A stretch of 64,000 nt of DNA, from the NCBI GenBank assembly GCA_024742285.1, contig JANSYR010000010.1, positions 186,001-250,000 of the forward strand, read 5' to 3'. This document shows positions 7,967-16,082 of this stretch, piece by piece. The notes under the pieces are model-generated. The model was not told where the DNA came from and ran no database searches. It saw only the letters and a program-made list of their open reading frames with translations. Numbering within the stretch: the first letter of the stretch is position 1; each line of letters begins with the position of its first letter. Both the position numbers and the translations under genes were made by a program. Source of the stretch: a bacterium (GTDB taxonomy: Bacteria > Myxococcota_A > UBA9160 > UBA4427).

Positions 7967-8878
7967 ATGGACATGAACGGTCCCGTGCTCGTCGGAACGG
8001 ATTTCTCTTCGTCGTCGAAGCGGGCGACCGACCTCGCGGCGGCGCTGGCCGCCCGCCTCGGCCGTCCGCTCGTGGTCGCCCACGTCTGGAACCCGAATGC
8101 CCTGGCCAACGTGCCCTTCTCGGGCGAGATCGACCTCGCGCCGGTCATGACGGCGGCGCGCGACGGCGCCCGCCAGGCCCTCGACGAGGAAGTCGAGCGG
8201 GTCCGAACGAGCGGGGGCGAAGTCCGCCCGCATCTGATCGAAGGGGCGGCTTCGCGCGCCCTCGCCGAGCTCGGTCGCGCGCTCGACGCCGAGCTCGTCG
8301 TGATGGGACGACGCGGCAGCGCCGGGCTCGCGCACGTCCTGCTCGGCAGCGTGAGCGAGCGCGTCGCTCGCATCGCGGATCGCCCCGTCCTGGTCGTCCC
8401 CGACGGTGCGGAGGTGGCGCCGGTCCCCCGGCGGCTGCTCGTCGGCGTGGACTTCTCCGGGGCCGCGCGCGAAGCGGTCGATGCCGCCCTGCGCTTCACC
8501 GCCGAGCTCGGCTGTGGGCCCCCGGTGCTCGTCCATGCCTACCAGGACGAGCGGGCGGAGTGGCTCGCGAGCTGGAGCGAGACCGGGCGGGTGGGGCTGT
8601 CGCGCCCCGACGGGTACGACCTGGCGCACTGGGTGGAACGCACGCTGCCGGAGGCGAGCCATGTCGAGCTCGTGTCCGTCGCGGGCGCCGTGGAAGAGCA
8701 GCTCGTCGCGACGGCACGAGCGCACGAGGCGGACTGGATCGCCGTCGGGCTTCAGGGGCGCACCGCGCTGGCCACGTTCCTCATGGGGACGACCACCCGA
8801 AGCGTGCTCGAGCTCGCCGACCGGCCCGTGCTCGTCGTGCCCGGCCGCACCGCACCGGACCGCGAAGCCATCGACTGA
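7967..8878 (+). CDS. Tandem universal stress protein (two USP domains)
   Basis: A 303-residue cytosolic protein with two UspA domains (about 4-145 and 150-295). Each domain keeps a nucleotide-binding loop of the G-2x-G-9x-G(S/T) type: GRRGSAGLAHVLLGS in the first and GLQGRTALATFLMGT in the second. ATP binding is therefore likely in both. The ATG at 7967 is preceded by AGGAGG. The gene has its own sigma-54 promoter, which fits induction by stress or nutrient limitation. It is followed by a 500-base spacer and then a PP2C gene that also has a sigma-54 promoter, so both probably answer to the same activator (inference). Confidence 0.9.
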   Translation: MDMNGPVLVGTDFSSSSKRATDLAAALAARLGRPLVVAHVWNPNALANVPFSGEIDLAPVMTAARDGARQALDEEVERVRTSGGEVRPHLIEGAASRALAELGRALDAELVVMGRRGSAGLAHVLLGSVSERVARIADRPVLVVPDGAEVAPVPRRLLVGVDFSGAAREAVDAALRFTAELGCGPPVLVHAYQDERAEWLASWSETGRVGLSRPDGYDLAHWVERTLPEASHVELVSVAGAVEEQLVATARAHEADWIAVGLQGRTALATFLMGTTTRSVLELADRPVLVVPGRTAPDREAID

Positions 8879-8879
8879 G

Positions 8880-9081
8880 ACGCGGACCGCGGACCGCGGG
8901 CCAGCGGGAGCCGCACGAGCAGCGCGTCGTCGGAGACGCCGCTCGTGGGCGCCGGCGCGGCCTTCTGCGTGGCGCGGTCCCGTCGAGCGCGGATCGACTC
9001 GAGTCGCCGCGTCTTCTCGTCGTGGAAGAACGCATCTTCGACGGCGCTTCCGCGTTCATCGGCGTACTTCCCAGGGGCCAG
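8880..9081 (-). pseudogene. Possible remnant of a small conserved protein gene
   Basis: A minus-strand frame shows protein-like sequence: ADERGSAVEDAFFHDEKTRR, then SGVSDDALLVRL. From memory this resembles the N-terminal half of small uncharacterised proteins whose homologues continue into a TerB-like part. Here the resemblance stops and the frame runs on as antisense to the stress-protein gene. No ATG precedes it, but GAGAGGAG lies 5 bases before a CTG at 9081. I read it as a decayed copy, or less likely a short CTG-start gene. The remainder of 8879-9378 holds only the sigma-54 promoter at 9258. Confidence 0.3.
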
Positions 9082-9257
9082 GTCGTCTCCTCTCGTGCCG
9101 GGCAGGGGGCCACCTCCGAATCGGGTGCTGCGAATCCGATCCGCGACAGAGGTCCGCGCCCACCGCGAGGCCGTCCGCGAAGCAGTGCGCGAGAGGGCCG
9201 GAAACGCCCGAACTCGACGACCTGGCGTGGCCCCCGCACGCGGCGCCGCGCGCATCG

Positions 9258-9274
9258 TTGGCACGCCCGTTGCA
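9258..9274 (+). promoter_or_regulatory. Sigma-54 promoter of the PP2C phosphatase gene
   Basis: TTGGCACGCCCGTTGCA is a textbook sigma-54 element (TGGCAC-N5-TTGCA, GG-N10-GC). The predicted start near 9285 leaves a leader of about 95 bases before the ATG at 9379. CCGATCCGCG occurs about 120 bases upstream here and about 40 bases upstream of the 4611 promoter; I cannot tell whether this shared word matters. Confidence 0.85.
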
Positions 9275-9378
9275 CTCCTCGCGGTCAACGATCGGTCACG
9301 TCCCCGCGTGGTGCGTGACCGATCCCAGCGACCGCGACGCCGCGTGAGGCGTTCGCGGTCGCGCAAGGAGGACTCGGA

Positions 9379-10257
9379 ATGTACGGACCCCGTGGTGCCG
9401 GCTCTTCGCGGAGCTCGGACGATCTGCACAACGAAGACGCCTTCCTCGTGGAGGACGAGATCGGTCTCTATGCCGTCTGTGACGGGCGGGGCGACGCGCC
9501 TGGCGGTGAAGTCGCCGCCTACCTCGCGATCGATGCCGTCTCGCGGTACCTCGACGGACTGCTCCGATTCGAAGGGGGGAAGAGCGGCGGACGCCTGGCG
9601 GCGACGCTCCCGGCGGACGTTTCCTGTCGGACCGTCGAGGCCGCCGTGCGCTACGCGCTCGAGACGATCCTCGAGCGCACGAGCGACCGGCCGGATCTCG
9701 AGGGCATGGCCACGACCGTGACCGTCGTACTGGTCCAGCGCGGCCGCGCCTTCGTCGGTCACTTCGGAGACAGCCGGGCCTACCTCGTCCGCGGCGACGA
9801 TCTGGTCCAGCTGACGACGGACCACGAGTGGACGGAAACCGAGAGCGTGCGTTCCGGCGCCTCCCGTAGCGGGATCGACACCTTCAGCATCGAGACCCGC
9901 GTCGGCGACACGTTCATCCTCTGCACCGACGGCGCGGAAGGCGAGGTCGTGATCGGCGACCTCCTCGAAGCGATCCACGGCTACTCGCCGCGGCTGATCG
10001 CCTCGCGACTCGTGGCGGCTGCGCAGCGTCACCGACCCGACGAGGACGCGACGGTCGTCGTCGTGCGGATCCGCGACGACCTCGAATTCGCCCGAATCGG
10101 CTCCACGGGGCCGGTGGGTCTCGACGGCTACGCGCGCGCCCGCGTGCACCGGCCCTACGCGCGAGCGTCGCGCCCGGCCGCGCCCTTCGAGAACCTGATG
10201 GACCGGACTGCGATCTCGAACGCCCCGACCCCCTCGCGGCGAAACGAGACCGCCTAG
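9379..10257 (+). CDS. PP2C-family protein phosphatase
   Basis: A 292-residue Mn2+/Mg2+-dependent Ser/Thr phosphatase. Metal-binding motifs are NEDAFLV (about 18-24), VCDGRGD (about 33-39), GDSRAYLV, the late CTDGAEGEV and DEDATVVVV. The catalytic domain fills residues 1-235; a 55-residue tail rich in Arg, Ala and Pro has no recognised domain. AAGGAGG lies upstream of the ATG. It is driven by the sigma-54 promoter at 9258 and precedes the retropepsin, mgtE, second PP2C and kinase genes on the same strand, so it may lead that transcript. Its likely partners are the kinases at 13014 or 30839 (inference). Confidence 0.9.
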   Translation: MYGPRGAGSSRSSDDLHNEDAFLVEDEIGLYAVCDGRGDAPGGEVAAYLAIDAVSRYLDGLLRFEGGKSGGRLAATLPADVSCRTVEAAVRYALETILERTSDRPDLEGMATTVTVVLVQRGRAFVGHFGDSRAYLVRGDDLVQLTTDHEWTETESVRSGASRSGIDTFSIETRVGDTFILCTDGAEGEVVIGDLLEAIHGYSPRLIASRLVAAAQRHRPDEDATVVVVRIRDDLEFARIGSTGPVGLDGYARARVHRPYARASRPAAPFENLMDRTAISNAPTPSRRNETA

Positions 10258-10333
10258 GTCGCAGCGCAGGCGCGACGCAGGGCGAGCGGAGGACTATTCT
10301 CGGCCTTCGGCCCCCCACACGCTCGGAGTGCGG

Positions 10334-10849
10334 ATGAGATCGAAGACCGTGGTCGGATGGAACGAGAACGTGGACCTCCCCGAATGGGGGATCAAGCGTC
10401 TCGGCGCGAAGGTCGACACGGGCGCGCAGACCAGCGCGCTCCACGTCGAGAACGTGGAGCCGATCGGGCGCGGCCGCATCCGCTTCGACGTGGTCGTCCA
10501 CAGGGTGAAGCGGGATCGCCACTTCCCCGTGACGGCCCGGGTCGTGCGTCGCGCGCGCGTCCGCTCGAGCAACGGTCACTACGACGTTCGGTACTTCGTC
10601 GAGACCACGGTTCGGATCGGGCCCGTCGAGAAGACGATCGAGATCAGCCTCGTCGATCGCGGCAAGATGGCGCATCGCATGCTCCTCGGGCGGTCCGCGC
10701 TCCGCGGCGACTTCGTCGTCGACGTCAGCCGCAGACACGTGCTCGACAAGCCGAAGCGGAAGGCGAAGCAGAAGACGAAGACGAGCAAGAAGCCCTCGTC
10801 GAGCCCCCCCGCCGGCCGACCCGTCGCCCGCGCGGCGCGAGAGCGCTGA
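10334..10849 (+). CDS. RimB-like retropepsin-type aspartic protease (ATP-dependent zinc protease family)
   Basis: A 171-residue protein of PF05618. It carries the retropepsin active-site motif VDTGAQTSAL (Asp28) and the second conserved strand LLGRSALRGDF, as in RimB/RloA2 proteins. Members are usually encoded beside RimK ligases and are thought to process or counteract glutamylation (family knowledge); in Pseudomonas RimB acts with RimK. The last 40 residues are a Lys/Arg/Ser/Pro-rich tail. ATG 10334 is preceded by GGAG; a GTG two codons earlier is an alternative start. It begins 76 bases after the PP2C gene and ends 7 bases before mgtE, so it is probably in the same operon. The substrate is unknown. 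Confidence 0.85.
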   Translation: MRSKTVVGWNENVDLPEWGIKRLGAKVDTGAQTSALHVENVEPIGRGRIRFDVVVHRVKRDRHFPVTARVVRRARVRSSNGHYDVRYFVETTVRIGPVEKTIEISLVDRGKMAHRMLLGRSALRGDFVVDVSRRHVLDKPKRKAKQKTKTSKKPSSSPPAGRPVARAARER

Positions 10850-10856
10850 GCCCGCC

Positions 10857-12200
10857 ATGTCGGAGACACGCTGGGACGAGATCGTCGAGCTGCTCGACGA
10901 AGGAGACGTCGGGGATCTCCGGGAGCGCTTCGCGGAGTGGAGCGAGTCGGACCGGACGCACGCGGCCGCCCACCTCTCCTCCGGCGACCTCGCGCGGCTC
11001 TTCGATGCGCTCGACGTCGAGCAGGCCGCCGACCTGGTCGAGGACCTGCCCGATCGTCAGGCCGCGGACGCGATCGGCGAGGTCGAGCCCGACGCCGCCG
11101 CCGAGATCCTCGAGGCCCTTGCGAGCGACGAGCGCGCGGACGTCCTGGCCGAGGTCGACGAGGAAGAGCTCGACGCCATCCTCGAGGCGTCGACGCCCGA
11201 GACGGCGGACGACATCCGCACGCTGCTCGAGTACGACCCGGAGTCCGCCGGCGGGCTCATGCACACCGAGTTCGTCTCCATCCGGGTGGGCGCGACCGTC
11301 GCCGAGGCGGTGAGCGAGATCCGCTCCGCCGCGGACGTCTACGCGAAGTTCTCGATCCAGTACCTCTATGCGGTCGACGCCGACGGACGCCTCGAGGGGG
11401 TGGTGCCGCTTCGCGCGCTGCTGCTCTCGCCGCCTTCGGCGCGGGTTTCGCAGGTGATGATCGAGAAGCCGCTCGCGCTCTCGATCGACGACGATCTCGA
11501 TCATCTCTACGAGACCTTCGAGGAGACCGCCTTCCTGGGCGCGCCCGTGGTCGATTTCGACGGGGTCCTCGTCGGCGTCGTAGAGCGGTCCGCGGTCGAC
11601 GAGGCGACCCTCGACCACGCCGAAGCGGACCACATGAAGTCGCTCGGCATCTCGAGCGGCGAAGAGCTGCGCTCCATGCCGCCCCTCGAGCGTTCGCGCC
11701 GCCGGCTCGCCTGGCTCTCGATCAACATCGTGCTGAACCTGATGGCGGCCAGCGTGATCGCGGCCTACGAAGAGACGTTGCAGGGGGCGATCGCCCTCGC
11801 GGTCTTCCTGCCGATCATCTCGGACATGAGCGGCTGCTCGGGAAACCAGGCGGTCGCGGTGAGCCTCCGGGAGCTCTCCCTCGGCGTCGTCCGTCCCGGG
11901 GAGATCGGGCGCGTGCTCGTCAAGGAGATCACCGTGGGCCTCGTGAACGGGCTGGCCCTCGGTCTCCTGCTCGGCGCGGTGGCCCTCGCCTGGAGGGGCG
12001 ACGCGACCCTCGGCCTCGTCGTCGGACTCGCCCTGGCGATCAACACCGTGCTCGCCGTCTCCATCGGGGGCAGCGTCCCGCTGGCGATCAAGCGTTTCGG
12101 CTGGGATCCCGCGCTCGCGTCGGGGCCGATCCTGACGACGCTCACCGACGTGTGTGGCTTCTTTCTGACGCTCAGCTTCGCGAGCGCGGTCCTGGTCTAG
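10857..12200 (+). CDS. mgtE: Magnesium transporter MgtE
   Basis: A 447-residue Mg2+ channel. The acidic N-terminal superhelical domain (about 1-125) precedes two CBS domains (about 135-255), a plug helix and five transmembrane helices (about 285-447). The pore-region signature FLPIISDMSGCSGNQAVAVS is intact, as is the PESAGGLM motif leading into the CBS pair. Both cytosolic parts sense Mg2+ and gate the channel (family knowledge). It sits between the retropepsin gene (7 bases away) and the second PP2C gene (10 bases away), so it is almost certainly co-transcribed. ATP-grasp ligases and PP2C enzymes all need Mg2+, a possible link. Confidence 0.95.
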   Translation: MSETRWDEIVELLDEGDVGDLRERFAEWSESDRTHAAAHLSSGDLARLFDALDVEQAADLVEDLPDRQAADAIGEVEPDAAAEILEALASDERADVLAEVDEEELDAILEASTPETADDIRTLLEYDPESAGGLMHTEFVSIRVGATVAEAVSEIRSAADVYAKFSIQYLYAVDADGRLEGVVPLRALLLSPPSARVSQVMIEKPLALSIDDDLDHLYETFEETAFLGAPVVDFDGVLVGVVERSAVDEATLDHAEADHMKSLGISSGEELRSMPPLERSRRRLAWLSINIVLNLMAASVIAAYEETLQGAIALAVFLPIISDMSGCSGNQAVAVSLRELSLGVVRPGEIGRVLVKEITVGLVNGLALGLLLGAVALAWRGDATLGLVVGLALAINTVLAVSIGGSVPLAIKRFGWDPALASGPILTTLTDVCGFFLTLSFASAVLV

Positions 12201-12210
12201 GGAGGTCTCG

Positions 12211-13014
12211 ATGCTCAAGCGGACGTTCTCGGGTTGCGACGAGCCGGTCCCGGCCGGACTCGACACCTCGACGGGGGAGACCCGGTTCTCCAGCGTGCCC
12301 GGGGACGGGGAGGGCGCGGAGAACGAAGACGCCGCCGGAGTCTGGGAGCTCGCGCCGGACGTGGTCGTGCTTGCGTTGGCGGATGGCATGGGCGGCGGGC
12401 CGGAGGGCGGCGAAGCCGCTTCGCTCGCGATGGACTGCCTCGACGATCGGCTGGATCGTTGGAAGGTCGGGGCCTCGCTCCGCCCGGCGATCCTCGACGC
12501 GTTCGAGGCGACGAACGACGCGCTCTGCGCAGCCGGCAAGGGCTCCGGGACGACGCTCGTCGTGGTCGAGATCGACGCCGGTCGTCTACGGACCTACCAC
12601 GCCGGAGACTCCGGCGCGCTCGTGGTCGGGCAGCGCGGTCGTGTCCACCACGAGACGATCCCCCACTCGCCGACCGGGTACGCGGTCGCCGCCGGGGTGC
12701 TCGAGCCCGACGAGGTCCACGACCACGCGGACCGGCACTACGTCTCGAACCATCTCGGCTCCGCGGAGCTCCGGATCGAGGTGGGGCCGCGCGTCGAGCT
12801 GTCCGCGCGCGATACGGTCCTCCTCGCGAGCGACGGGATCCTGGACAACGTCCGACGCGAGGATCGGATCGAAGCGATTCGGAAAGGGCCCCTCGACGAG
12901 GCCGCCCGCGAGGTCGCTGACGCGGCGCAGGCGGCGATCGAGGGCCGCGGCCCCGTCGTCGGTCACGCGGACGACGCGACGCTCCTCCTCTATCGCCCAG
13001 GGACGCGCGGCTAG
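12211..13014 (+). CDS. PP2C-family protein phosphatase
   Basis: A 267-residue PP2C phosphatase. Motifs are AENEDAAG, LALADGMGGGPEGGEAAS (the metal-binding DGMGG core), GSGTTLVVVEID, YHAGDSGALV, LLASDGILDNV and VGHADDATLLLY. The usual Arg near the N-terminus is not obvious. No signal peptide or extra domain is present. It lies 10 bases after mgtE, and its stop codon shares one base with the GTG of the kinase gene, so phosphatase and kinase are translationally coupled and probably a functional pair acting on the same targets. Confidence 0.9.
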   Translation: MLKRTFSGCDEPVPAGLDTSTGETRFSSVPGDGEGAENEDAAGVWELAPDVVVLALADGMGGGPEGGEAASLAMDCLDDRLDRWKVGASLRPAILDAFEATNDALCAAGKGSGTTLVVVEIDAGRLRTYHAGDSGALVVGQRGRVHHETIPHSPTGYAVAAGVLEPDEVHDHADRHYVSNHLGSAELRIEVGPRVELSARDTVLLASDGILDNVRREDRIEAIRKGPLDEAAREVADAAQAAIEGRGPVVGHADDATLLLYRPGTRG

Positions 13015-14354
13015 TGCGAACCCTGCGCATCGGTCGTCGGCTCGGGAAGTACCGCCTGGACGGTCGGCTCGGCGAGGGCGGCTCGGCCACCGTCTGGCGG
13101 GCGCGCGACACCGTCGAGGGGCGGAGCGTGGCGCTCAAGGTCGCGCTCCCCGCGCTGGTCGACGAGTTCGGGCGCGAGGCGGTCGAGGCCGAGGCCCGGC
13201 TCTCGGCGCGGCTCGATCATCCGCGGATCCTGCGGCTCTGCAACGCGGACTGGATCGACGATCTCTTCGTCCTCGCCACGCCGCTCGCGAAGGCGAGCCT
13301 CGAGGATCTCTCGAAGCGCCAGCGCACGCCCTCGCTCGGGCTCGTGTTGATCGACGACCTGAGCGCCGCGCTCGCGCACGCCCACGAGCGCGGCGTGATC
13401 CACAGGGACATCAAGCCCGGCAACGTGTTGATCGGTCGCGACGGACGTGCACTCCTTTCCGACTTCGGAACCGCGCGCCTCGCTCCCGCCCATACTGCGT
13501 TCGCGACGGAGGTCGGCACCTTCGGATACATGGCGCCCGAGCAGGCCTACGGTCGACCCGGCTACGCCTCCGACGTCTTCAGTCTCGCCCTCACGATCTA
13601 CGAGGCGTTCGCCGGGGTCCTCCCGGGCTGGCCCTTCGAATGGCCGCTCGAGGGCGAGAAGCGCTTCGAGTCCCGCTGCCCGGAGCCGATACGGGCCGTG
13701 CTCCGCGACGCGCTGGCGGTCGATCTCGAGCGCCGGACCCCGGACGGGATCGCGTTTCGCCGCGCGGTCGAGCAGGCGCAGGAGCGCCTCAGGCGGGCCG
13801 ATGCGCGGTCCGTCCGACGCCCTCGGCGTCGGCGGCCCTCTCCGCCCGAGGACCCCTTCACGCTCGAGACCGAGTGGTTCCGGAAGCGCTTCGGACGCAC
13901 GTTCGAGACCCACTTCGACTGCCACGCCTGCGATGGTCCCGTCTCCGAGTCGATGCGGAGCTGTCCCTGGTGCGGGACGACGCGGAACTCGTTCCGCGAG
14001 GTGACGGGCTTCCCGATCGTCTGCCCGGTCTGCGAGCGGGGCGTCCGGTCGGAATGGAGCGCCTGTCCGACCTGCACGTCGGGTCGGTTCGAATCCGACG
14101 GGCGCGCCCTTCCGCGCGGCGCGAAGAGCGAACGGACGTGCTCGAAGCCCGGCTGCGGGGCGCCGCTCCAGCGCTTCATGCACTATTGCCCAGCGTGCAA
14201 GACGCGCGTCGCGCGTCCCTGGAAGGTCGAAGGGCTCGCGACGTGTCCACATTGTCGTTGGTCGGTTGCGCCACGCTGGCGATTCTGCGGGTGGTGCGGG
14301 AAGCGCAATGCCCGCGCGCTCGAGATCGAACGGAAGAAGCGCAGGGGGCGTTGA
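13014..14354 (+). CDS. Ser/Thr protein kinase with four C-terminal zinc ribbons
   Basis: A 446-residue soluble Hanks-type kinase. The kinase domain (about 12-270) has the glycine loop GRLGEGGSATVW, catalytic Lys42, HRDIKPGN (about 130-137), DFG (about 150-152) and MAPEQ. An Arg/Pro linker leads to a C-terminal region with four CxxC pairs of pairs: CHACDG-CPWCG, CPVCERG-CPTC, CSKPGCG-CPAC and CPHCRW-CGWCG. These predict four zinc ribbons (about 304-430). There is no transmembrane segment. The GTG start overlaps the PP2C stop. Zinc ribbons may recruit nucleic acid or protein targets, or sense metal or redox state; this is inference. Gene and domain calls are secure. Confidence 0.92.
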   Translation: MRTLRIGRRLGKYRLDGRLGEGGSATVWRARDTVEGRSVALKVALPALVDEFGREAVEAEARLSARLDHPRILRLCNADWIDDLFVLATPLAKASLEDLSKRQRTPSLGLVLIDDLSAALAHAHERGVIHRDIKPGNVLIGRDGRALLSDFGTARLAPAHTAFATEVGTFGYMAPEQAYGRPGYASDVFSLALTIYEAFAGVLPGWPFEWPLEGEKRFESRCPEPIRAVLRDALAVDLERRTPDGIAFRRAVEQAQERLRRADARSVRRPRRRRPSPPEDPFTLETEWFRKRFGRTFETHFDCHACDGPVSESMRSCPWCGTTRNSFREVTGFPIVCPVCERGVRSEWSACPTCTSGRFESDGRALPRGAKSERTCSKPGCGAPLQRFMHYCPACKTRVARPWKVEGLATCPHCRWSVAPRWRFCGWCGKRNARALEIERKKRRGR

Positions 14355-14437
14355 CGGGTCGTCGACGAAGGCGACCTTCCGTTTCACGATCCAGAAGAGC
14401 CCCCGGGCGAGGACCTCGGCGGGCGAAGGGGGAAGTC

Positions 14438-14800
14438 ATGAAGGTTCGGAGTTCAGACACGAAGGAGGCCCGCGGCGGCCGAGTCGGGCGCGTCGCCGTC
14501 TTGTTCGCGCTCCTGAGCGTGGCCGGGTGCGCCTTCGTTCAGGTCAACGAGAACGCTCGGACGGTCGAGGTCCGCAAGACCGAGGAGGAGGTCGCGGCCT
14601 GCGTGCGGAAGGGGACCGTCTCCGCATCGACGAAGTCGTCCGTCGGCTTCATCGCCCGGGACGAAACGACCGTCGCCGTCGAGCTCGAACGGCTCGCGCG
14701 CAACCGCGCGGTGAATCTCGGAGCGGACGTGATCGTTCCGCTCGGGCCGGTCACGGCGGAGGGGTCACGCGAGTATTCGGCCTGGAGCTGCCCCGAATAG
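14438..14800 (+). CDS. DUF4156-type small lipoprotein
   Basis: A 120-residue predicted lipoprotein. A basic N-region and hydrophobic stretch (VAVLFALLSVAGC) end in a lipobox with Cys at about residue 31. The mature part has a conserved Cys in EEEVAACVRKGTV, a LARNRAVNLGADVIV segment and a final SAWSCPE Cys, which is the DUF4156 pattern, so the two Cys may form a disulfide. It follows the kinase gene by 83 bases on the same strand and may or may not be part of that operon. It converges on the gluzincin gene. Function unknown. Confidence 0.75.
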   Translation: MKVRSSDTKEARGGRVGRVAVLFALLSVAGCAFVQVNENARTVEVRKTEEEVAACVRKGTVSASTKSSVGFIARDETTVAVELERLARNRAVNLGADVIVPLGPVTAEGSREYSAWSCPE

Positions 14801-14822
14801 GGCCCGGCCCCGGCTGTCGGGA

Positions 14823-16082
14823 TCAGCCGCCCTCGAAGGGCAGCGCGTCGAAGAACGCATCGAACGCTCGTCCCGCGGTCGCCTCCGAGGCTTCCTGCAG
14901 ACCGGCGGTGGTGATCCGTTGATCCCGCGCGACGAGCTCGCGCACGACGTCGTCGAGGGAGCCCGCGCCCGCCGTCGCCTCGCGGATCATCTCGTCGAGC
15001 TCGAGCAGGACGACGACGGCACGCGCGCGGAGCGCGCCGTTCATCTCACCGTCGAGCGGCTTCGAAGGGGAGGCCGCTCGATCGGTGAGCTTCTCGATCG
15101 CCGATTCGAAGCGATCGGGGGAGAGCGTGTCCGAACGACGCAGCAGCGCGATCGAGTAGTACTCGGCGATCCCTTCGGCGATCCAGCGGCCATCGTCGCC
15201 CGAGCGCGCGTGCATCAAGCTGTGAATCATCTCGTGGAGCAGGGGGCTCGAGCCGTCGCCCTGGATCAGGGGACGGTCCACGTGGACGTACGCGCTTCGC
15301 GGCGCCGAGAGCGCGCCGCGCCACATCGGGTCGCCCGCGATCACGACCTGGAAGCGGTCCGGCAGACGGCCGAAGAGCTTCGAGAGCTCCGGCGCGACCC
15401 AGCGCGTCAGGGCGAGCACGTCCATTCGTCGCACGCCCTGTCCCGCCGGACCGACGATCGCGAGACGCATGTCGCCCACGCGCTCGCGCACGACGCCGAG
15501 GCGACCGAAGGCGAACCAGCCCGTCGGTCGGTCGAAGCGCGTGCGGTCGTTCGCGAGGTCATAGCGCCCTCTCGAGATCCGGCGATAGGGCACGGCGATG
15601 CTCCACCCTTCGGGTAGACGCAATCGCATCGTCGAATCCGATTCGGCGTTCGGCTTCGTCCGGATCCGGACGCGCGGAACGAGGTCCTGGCCACGGAGGA
15701 GCGCCCAGTTCTTGGCGCAGCGCGCGTCGTACTCGCCCTCGCTGCGAAGGTGGTCGATGGCGTGGACGTAGCGAAGTCGTCCCCCGCCCTTGGGCGGTGT
15801 CCACACGAGTCCCTCTTCGCTCGCTTCGAGGCTCCCCTGGGCGTCGATGGCGCGGTAGCGGCTCTCGTCGAACTGGAAGCGCAGCCACTCGACCGCGTCG
15901 TCGGGGTCGCTGATGTGGATCTCCACGTGTGCGCTCTTCTCGCTCGGGACGATGCCGACATCGAAGCGCGCTCCGAACCGGAGAGGCGCCTCGGTCGTGG
16001 CTTCGTCGTCCGCCACGGCGACGCCGCCGAGGAGCAGGCCGAGACAGGTCGCGAGTCGAAGGGTCGGGGAGTCGAGCTTCAT
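14823..16082 (-). CDS. Secreted gluzincin-type metallopeptidase
   Basis: A 419-residue protein with a signal peptide (LRLATCLGLLLGGVAVA, cleavage near 24). The catalytic motif HEMIH is at about 283-287, with the third ligand probably Glu303 in RWIAEGIAEYY, as in M1-like gluzincins. Residues 30-260 are mostly beta and unassigned. The start overlaps the stop of the upstream glutamate-ligase gene by 4 bases (ATGA), so it is the last gene of a four-gene minus-strand unit (19827 to 14823). The context suggests it trims or processes an exported peptide product in the periplasm; this is inference. I know no characterised homologue. Confidence 0.75.
   Translation of the reverse strand: MKLDSPTLRLATCLGLLLGGVAVADDEATTEAPLRFGARFDVGIVPSEKSAHVEIHISDPDDAVEWLRFQFDESRYRAIDAQGSLEASEEGLVWTPPKGGGRLRYVHAIDHLRSEGEYDARCAKNWALLRGQDLVPRVRIRTKPNAESDSTMRLRLPEGWSIAVPYRRISRGRYDLANDRTRFDRPTGWFAFGRLGVVRERVGDMRLAIVGPAGQGVRRMDVLALTRWVAPELSKLFGRLPDRFQVVIAGDPMWRGALSAPRSAYVHVDRPLIQGDGSSPLLHEMIHSLMHARSGDDGRWIAEGIAEYYSIALLRRSDTLSPDRFESAIEKLTDRAASPSKPLDGEMNGALRARAVVVLLELDEMIREATAGAGSLDDVVRELVARDQRITTAGLQEASEATAGRAFDAFFDALPFEGG

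Noticed and set aside
10937-14800. A 1,287-codon open frame on the plus strand across mgtE, PP2C and the kinase
   Set aside because: Its translation is dominated by Arg, Ala and Pro without motifs, while another frame gives intact known proteins. Long empty frames are expected in DNA this GC-rich.
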